A stretch of 10,164 nucleotides of DNA from CAZCBX01 sp964497185 (GTDB lineage: Bacteria; Bdellovibrionota_G; JALEGL01; JAGRMV01), in assembly GCA_964497185.1 (NCBI GenBank), contig CAZCBX010000025.1, forward strand, positions 1-10,164, in the 5' to 3' direction. Shown here in pieces: positions 5,855-10,164 of the stretch (within the stretch, counting starts at the first letter, position 1; each line of letters begins with the position of its first letter). Both the position numbers and the translations under genes were made by a program. Below the pieces are notes generated by a model. It was given only the letters and a program-made list of their open reading frames with translations. It searched no databases and had not been told where the DNA came from.

Positions 5855-7687
5855 ATGAGCCAATCGCAAGAACTTCACAATGTTATTATTCGCTTCGCCG
5901 GGGATTCTGGCGACGGCATGCAGCTAACGGGCGGTCAATTCACCATGACCTCGGCCGTGGTGGGCAACGACATTTCAACCTTCCCCGATTTTCCTGCCGA
6001 GATTCGCGCGCCTGCTGGGTCTTTGCCTGGCGTCAGTGGTTTTCAGCTTCATTTTTCCGATTACGACATCCGTACTGCTGGAGATGTACCTCACGTACTG
6101 GTGGCCATGAACCCTGCGGCCTTAAAAGTTCATATCGAAGATTTAGAAAAAGGCGGCATGATCATTGTCAACGAAGACGCTTTTACAGACCCCAACCTGC
6201 GAAAAGCCCAATATGACAGCAACCCCTTGGAAGATGGCAGTTTGGATAGTTATCAGGTTGTCAAAATCGGTATCACCAAACTCAACCGCGAAGCCTTGAA
6301 AGACATTGATTTAAACACCAAAGAAATCGATCGTTCCAAAAACTTTTTTGCCCTGGGATTGATGTACTGGCTGTACGATCGCCCCATGGAACCCACCGAA
6401 AATTGGATTGAAAAAAAATTCAAAAAAAGTCCCAACATCATTGAAGCCAATAAAAAAGCACTGCACGCCGGCTACAACTACGGCGACACATGTGAGCTTT
6501 TTCCCAACACCTATCATGTCCCTGAGGCACAACTGCCCGAAGGTCAGTACCGACAAGTCACAGGCAACAAAGCGTTGGCACTTGGCTTGGCCGCGGCCGC
6601 ACAGCTCTCTGGCAAAAACATGTTTTACGGCTCTTATCCCATCACCCCTGCCAGTGACATCTTGCATGAGCTGTCCAATTATAAACATTTCAACATCACC
6701 ACTTTTCAAGCCGAAGACGAAATTGCCGCGGTTTGCAGCGCCATCGGTGCGTCTTTTGCAGGCAGCATTGGTGTAACCGGTACCAGCGGGCCTGGCGTTG
6801 CCCTGAAAGGCGAAGCCTTGGGGTTGGCGGTTATGACCGAATTGCCTTTGGTGGTGGTCAATGTGCAGCGTGCAGGCCCTAGTACGGGTATGCCCACCAA
6901 AGTGGAACAGGCCGATTTATTGCAAGCGCTGTACGGTCGACACGGCGAAAGTCCACTTTGCGTAATTGCGCCCATGACACCAGGCGACTGTTTTGATGCC
7001 GCCATTGAAGCCACGCGCATTGCCACGCGATACATGGTGCCTGTCATGATTCTTTCGGACAACACCCTGGCCAATGGTGCAGAGCCTTGGATTATTCCCG
7101 ACATTGATAGCTACAAAGCGTTTCCATGCAACCACTTAACGGAAGTTAATGGCTTTGAGCCCTACAAGCGCAACGAAGAAACATTGGCACGCCCCTGGGC
7201 CATCCCTGGCACCAAGGGATTAGAGCACCGAATTGGTGGTTTGGAAAAACAAGAAAACACAGGTAACGTCAGTTACAATCCTGAAAACCATCAACGCATG
7301 ACCGATTTGCGTCAGGAAAAAGTGGATCGCATTGCCAATGAGCTGCCCGATACGACGGTGTATGGCCCTGAGCAAGGCGATGTTTTGGTCGTCGGCTGGG
7401 GAAGTACATTTGGCGCCATCATGAGCGCATGCGAACAACTTCGCGCCGATGGTGTAAGCGTGGCCAATACCCATGTTCGGTACATCAGCCCGCTGCCCAA
7501 AGACTTGGGTGATATACTCAAACGGTATAAAAAAGTGCTCATCCCAGAACTCAACATGGGCCAACTAAGCAAAGTGCTCCGTGCTGAGTATTTGGTGGAT
7601 GCCAAACCTTTAAACAAAGTTCAGGGCAGACCCCTGTACATTCAAGAAATCAAAGACGCCGTTCAACAACTTTTACAAACGTCATAG
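5855..7687 (+). CDS. korA: 2-oxoglutarate:ferredoxin oxidoreductase, fused gamma-alpha subunit
   Basis: Together with KorB this catalyses 2-oxoglutarate + CoA + oxidised ferredoxin to succinyl-CoA + CO2 + reduced ferredoxin, or the reverse in reductive carbon fixation. The 610-residue chain starts with the gamma domain (about 9-205: FAGDSGDGMQLTGGQF, FPDFPAEIRAPAG). The alpha domain follows (about 235-605), with the pyrimidine-binding YPITPASDIL (261-270), FQAEDEIAAV and the CoA/TPP-side segment GTSGPGVALKGEA through QRAGPSTGMPTKVEQADL. Fusion and length are typical of the KorAB two-subunit type, which lacks its own 8Fe ferredoxin subunit. The start ATG 5855 has a weak purine-rich GAGAGA 4 bases upstream; MSQSQELHNVIIRFAG fits the family start. 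The korB start is 14 bases after the stop, so the two are one operon. Related enzymes using other 2-oxoacids cannot be ruled out by sequence reading alone. Confidence 0.93.
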   Translation: MSQSQELHNVIIRFAGDSGDGMQLTGGQFTMTSAVVGNDISTFPDFPAEIRAPAGSLPGVSGFQLHFSDYDIRTAGDVPHVLVAMNPAALKVHIEDLEKGGMIIVNEDAFTDPNLRKAQYDSNPLEDGSLDSYQVVKIGITKLNREALKDIDLNTKEIDRSKNFFALGLMYWLYDRPMEPTENWIEKKFKKSPNIIEANKKALHAGYNYGDTCELFPNTYHVPEAQLPEGQYRQVTGNKALALGLAAAAQLSGKNMFYGSYPITPASDILHELSNYKHFNITTFQAEDEIAAVCSAIGASFAGSIGVTGTSGPGVALKGEALGLAVMTELPLVVVNVQRAGPSTGMPTKVEQADLLQALYGRHGESPLCVIAPMTPGDCFDAAIEATRIATRYMVPVMILSDNTLANGAEPWIIPDIDSYKAFPCNHLTEVNGFEPYKRNEETLARPWAIPGTKGLEHRIGGLEKQENTGNVSYNPENHQRMTDLRQEKVDRIANELPDTTVYGPEQGDVLVVGWGSTFGAIMSACEQLRADGVSVANTHVRYISPLPKDLGDILKRYKKVLIPELNMGQLSKVLRAEYLVDAKPLNKVQGRPLYIQEIKDAVQQLLQTS

Positions 7688-7701
7688 AGGAACCCATACA
7701 A

Positions 7702-8751
7702 ATGTCAGAAAATACCGCTGAAAAGCTTACCAAAAAAGATTTTGCTTCCGATCAAGAAGTGCGATGGTGTCCAGGCTGTGGAGACTATGCCATTCTCAAT
7801 GCCGTTCAAAAACTGGCGCCAGAATTGGGTGTGCCCAAAGAAAAATTCGTTTTTATTTCTGGCATTGGTTGCTCGTCGCGCTTTCCGTATTACATGAATA
7901 CCTACGGCTTTCACACCATTCATGGTCGTGCCCCTGCTTTTGCCACGGGTGTAAAAATTGCCAATCCAGATTTGTCTGTATGGATGATCACCGGCGATGG
8001 TGATGCATTGTCCATTGGCGGCAACCATTTTTTTCATGTGTTACGTCGCAACGTCAACATCAACATTCTTTTGTTCAACAACCGCATTTATGGTTTGACC
8101 AAAGGGCAATACTCACCCACCAGTGAGCAAGGCAAAAAAACCAAATCAACGCCTTACGGCTCATTGGACTACACCGCCAACCCCACCAATCTTGCTTTAT
8201 CTGCGGGTGCTACATTTATCGCTCGCTCTTATGACATCAATGCGCCGCATTTGATGGAGACCATGAAGCAAGCCCATGCGCACCAAGGCGTGTCCATGAT
8301 TGAAATTTACCAAAACTGCAACATTTTTAACGATGGCACACACAAACCCATTGTCGAACGCAGCGCCCGCGCAGAAAACACTTTGGAGCTGGTTGCCGGC
8401 GAGCCCATGCGCTACGGTGAAGAAAACGAAAAAGGAATTATTTTCGAAAACGGCATGCCCAAAAAAGTAACGTTGGGTCAAGATGGGATCACAGCGCAAG
8501 ACCTTGCGGTGCATGATCCAGGCAATGCCACGCAAGCCTTTATGCTATCACGCATGGAATATCCTGATTTTCCAGTCCCCATGGGCGTTTTTCGCCAATA
8601 TGATCGCACGCCTTACGAAATTCTTGTGCAGCAACAAAATCAAGCGGTCATCGAACAGCGTGGACCTGGCAACTTAAGTGAGCTTGTACGCGGCGGTGAT
8701 CATTGGGAAGTGAAAAAAAGCGACCAAGTACAAAATCAAGACGCAACTTGA
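7702..8751 (+). CDS. korB: 2-oxoglutarate:ferredoxin oxidoreductase, beta subunit
   Basis: This is the thiamine-diphosphate and [4Fe-4S] subunit of the KorAB complex. It has 349 residues. The cluster cysteines appear as Cys23 and Cys26 (WCPGCGDYAIL), Cys57 (SGIGCSSRF) and Cys206 (YQNCNIF). The TPP-Mg motif is GDGDALSIGGNHF (98-110) with NNRIYGLTKGQYSPTSEQGKKTKSTPYG (126-153). HTIHGRAPAFATGVK is the usual Kor beta segment. It is at the long end for this subunit family (often 280 to 340 residues). The ribosome binding site GAGGA (7687-7691) begins on the last base of the korA stop codon and lies 10 bases before the ATG, consistent with translational coupling. Its end faces the end of the opposite-strand gene across 11 bases. 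Confidence 0.94.
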   Translation: MSENTAEKLTKKDFASDQEVRWCPGCGDYAILNAVQKLAPELGVPKEKFVFISGIGCSSRFPYYMNTYGFHTIHGRAPAFATGVKIANPDLSVWMITGDGDALSIGGNHFFHVLRRNVNINILLFNNRIYGLTKGQYSPTSEQGKKTKSTPYGSLDYTANPTNLALSAGATFIARSYDINAPHLMETMKQAHAHQGVSMIEIYQNCNIFNDGTHKPIVERSARAENTLELVAGEPMRYGEENEKGIIFENGMPKKVTLGQDGITAQDLAVHDPGNATQAFMLSRMEYPDFPVPMGVFRQYDRTPYEILVQQQNQAVIEQRGPGNLSELVRGGDHWEVKKSDQVQNQDAT

Positions 8752-8762
8752 TTGAATAGGTC

Positions 8763-10164
8763 TTAGTACGCGCAGGTATCCACGTACGCGCTTGAACAAT
8801 CAACTGTTGCTCCGCGAGACAATTCCAATGCAGGCATTTCTTCGTTGATGGTTTCGCCTTTGGGCGCCCGCAACTCTCGGTACAAGTCAATCCAGTCTGC
8901 GGTGCTCATCGTGGTCATCACGCCAGGCAAGGCCGTGGGCTCAGTACGCGCCTCATCGTTGACGAAATAATTGCCGGGAATGTACGTGGTGGGGTAGGCC
9001 TCAAAGTTGCCGCCTTCAAAGTAGGTGGCAATGATCCGGGTGTTGTTGATGTTTTCTGGATCGGTTTGAATGTTGACCATCACGCGCTCTTGCATATTGG
9101 GCATGGTGACTTTGTGAATGCCCACGTTCATCACTTCACTGACGGCATCTCCTTCTTTGTTACGGAGGCGAACCGTATTGGTGGCCAATACACCAAAGGT
9201 TCCATCGTCAAACTCCGCCATGGAAGTACCACCGCGCCATCCAACTTTTTGCGAACCGCCAGCGGCAAAGGTGTTCTCATCCACAATGAATCCATCGGCA
9301 TAGACCATGTCGCCATTTTCCATTCTTTGGGCCACATCATCCAGCAAGATTTGATTGTTAAATCCTTTAAACGTGCCTAAATCCGAAGCACCTTCTGCCG
9401 CACGAATGGCCTCACTCATATCGGCATTCGAAATGGCGTGAATGGTTAACCGACCAGAGACCAACAAATCGTTGTTCTCATTAAACGACATGGAACTGCA
9501 CGCATAGTTGTGATTGGCCAAAAAAGCGCTGGCGGCCAGAGACGGATTGTTCACGTTCATCAAACGAATCTGCCCCATCATTTGTCTTGGATCGTTCACC
9601 ACTTCACCACTGTCAGCGTCATAATATTGGCAGGATTCTGGCTCACGTCGATCTGAGCATATTGGCATGGGTTTGGTCACACATACGGGTAGGTATTCGG
9701 CTTGACCGACTTGGATGGTGCGATTGGCAATGGATGAAACCACGCGGCCGTTGTTTGTTTCCGGAATGGTGGTTAAAGCCTGCGTTTGATTGGCTCTCCA
9801 ACTTCCACCCTGACGCGGCACTTTAAATACCACGGATGGGTCCGCCATGTTGTTTTTGGTCATGGGCACANNNNNNNNNNNNNNNNNNNNNNNNNNNNNN
9901 NNNNNNNNNNNNNNNNNNNNNNNNNNNNNNNNNGGATCATGGCCATCCCCGGGCGTCGGTCCATGGTTTCTGCGTAATTGTTCTGTTTCGCACACAGGCC
10001 TTGGCTTGCACACTGCTGCTGTGATGCATCTGCGGTGATGCTCACCCCACCGACAAATAAAATTTTTCCACCGTCGGGTTTGTCGATGACTTCCACGTTG
10101 TTGGGATAGAATGTTTTTTTAATGTTGTTTTCATCGGTTTGAGAATAAAAAATAATGCTCGACT
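8763..10164 (-). CDS. Unrecognised cysteine-containing, probably exported protein (5' end outside window, interrupted by an N gap)
   Basis: I do not recognise this protein. From the window edge to the gap (10162-9935) a 76-codon frame is open (VEVIDKPDGGKILFVGGV, ASQQQCASQGLCAKQNNYAE). Beyond the gap (9869-8763) a 368-residue frame runs to a TAA stop (LPVCVTKPMPICSDRREPES, VLATNTVRLRN, DCSSAYVDTCAY at the end). The two pieces lie in different frames across 63 Ns but look alike in composition: Asn, Met and acidic-rich, and beta-prone. They are most simply one gene whose gap length is mis-stated. Eight cysteines, several as closely spaced pairs, suggest disulfides and an extracytoplasmic location, though no signal peptide is in view. 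A long stretch reads like a repeated beta-rich fold (GDMVYADGFIVDENTF, GWRGGTSMAEFDDGTFGVLA). The total is at least 460 residues. Two separate genes meeting in the gap remain possible. Confidence 0.7.
9871..9933. other. Assembly gap (63 N)
   Basis: A run of 63 unknown bases sits inside the unrecognised gene. For the frames on both sides to join without interruption, the true number of bases must leave a remainder of 1 when divided by 3, which 63 does not. The open frame drawn straight through the Ns from 10013 is therefore an artefact on its upstream side. Confidence 0.95.

Noticed and set aside
8765..8803. Repeated GTACGCGC near the end of the opposite-strand gene, as a terminator stem
   Set aside because: The copies are direct, not inverted, and reflect the coded Ala-Tyr repeats at the C-terminus.
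9871..10013. Continuous minus-strand frame from 10013 through the N run
   Set aside because: The Ns hide any stop. The upstream part is in a different frame from the long open frame that reaches the window edge and looks like the real protein.

Overview
The window looks like a chromosomal segment of a Gram-negative bacterium of moderate GC content, probably an environmental or metagenome-derived scaffold because it contains a 63-base run of N. The mix of genes suggests a deltaproteobacterial or Bdellovibrionota-like lineage. These are an ALDH4A1-type P5C dehydrogenase, a sigma-32-like factor beside an HtrA lipoprotein protease, a short queuosine-pathway reductase, and a two-subunit 2-oxoglutarate:ferredoxin oxidoreductase. 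I cannot fix the taxon from sequence reading alone.

Layout. On the minus strand, 1-1622 is pruA, missing only its last few codons at the window edge. Next, 1623-2117 is a non-coding stretch with several inverted repeats. Two of these are large hairpins (1809-1878 and 1983-2050). Their stems are unrelated, but they carry the same 21-base core at their apex in opposite orientations. A separate 8-bp inverted repeat could mask the pruA ribosome binding site. Reading leftwards from 4664, the minus strand also carries an HtrA/DegP-type periplasmic serine protease with a lipoprotein signal, followed 33 bases later by a sigma-32 family factor. This is probably a two-gene envelope and protein-stress operon.

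On the plus strand, queG (4731-5678) diverges from the protease gene across 66 bases. Then korA and korB (5855-8751) form a tight operon for a CoA-dependent, ferredoxin-linked oxidation of 2-oxoglutarate (or the reverse carboxylation). A perfect tandem 11-bp repeat lies just upstream of korA. PruA feeds proline carbon into glutamate, and glutamate is one transamination away from 2-oxoglutarate, the Kor substrate. The two loci are therefore metabolically adjacent although not co-transcribed.

Converging on korB from the right is a large, unrecognised, cysteine-containing protein (8763-10164, minus strand, 5' end outside the window). It is interrupted by the N gap. The reading frames on the two sides of the gap differ, so the gap length as given is probably wrong by a non-multiple of three.

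The best candidate for something undescribed is the hairpin family in 1809-2050 (conserved apex, variable arms). The unknown secreted-looking protein at the right end is second. No CRISPR array, tRNA, rRNA, transposase or phage gene was seen.
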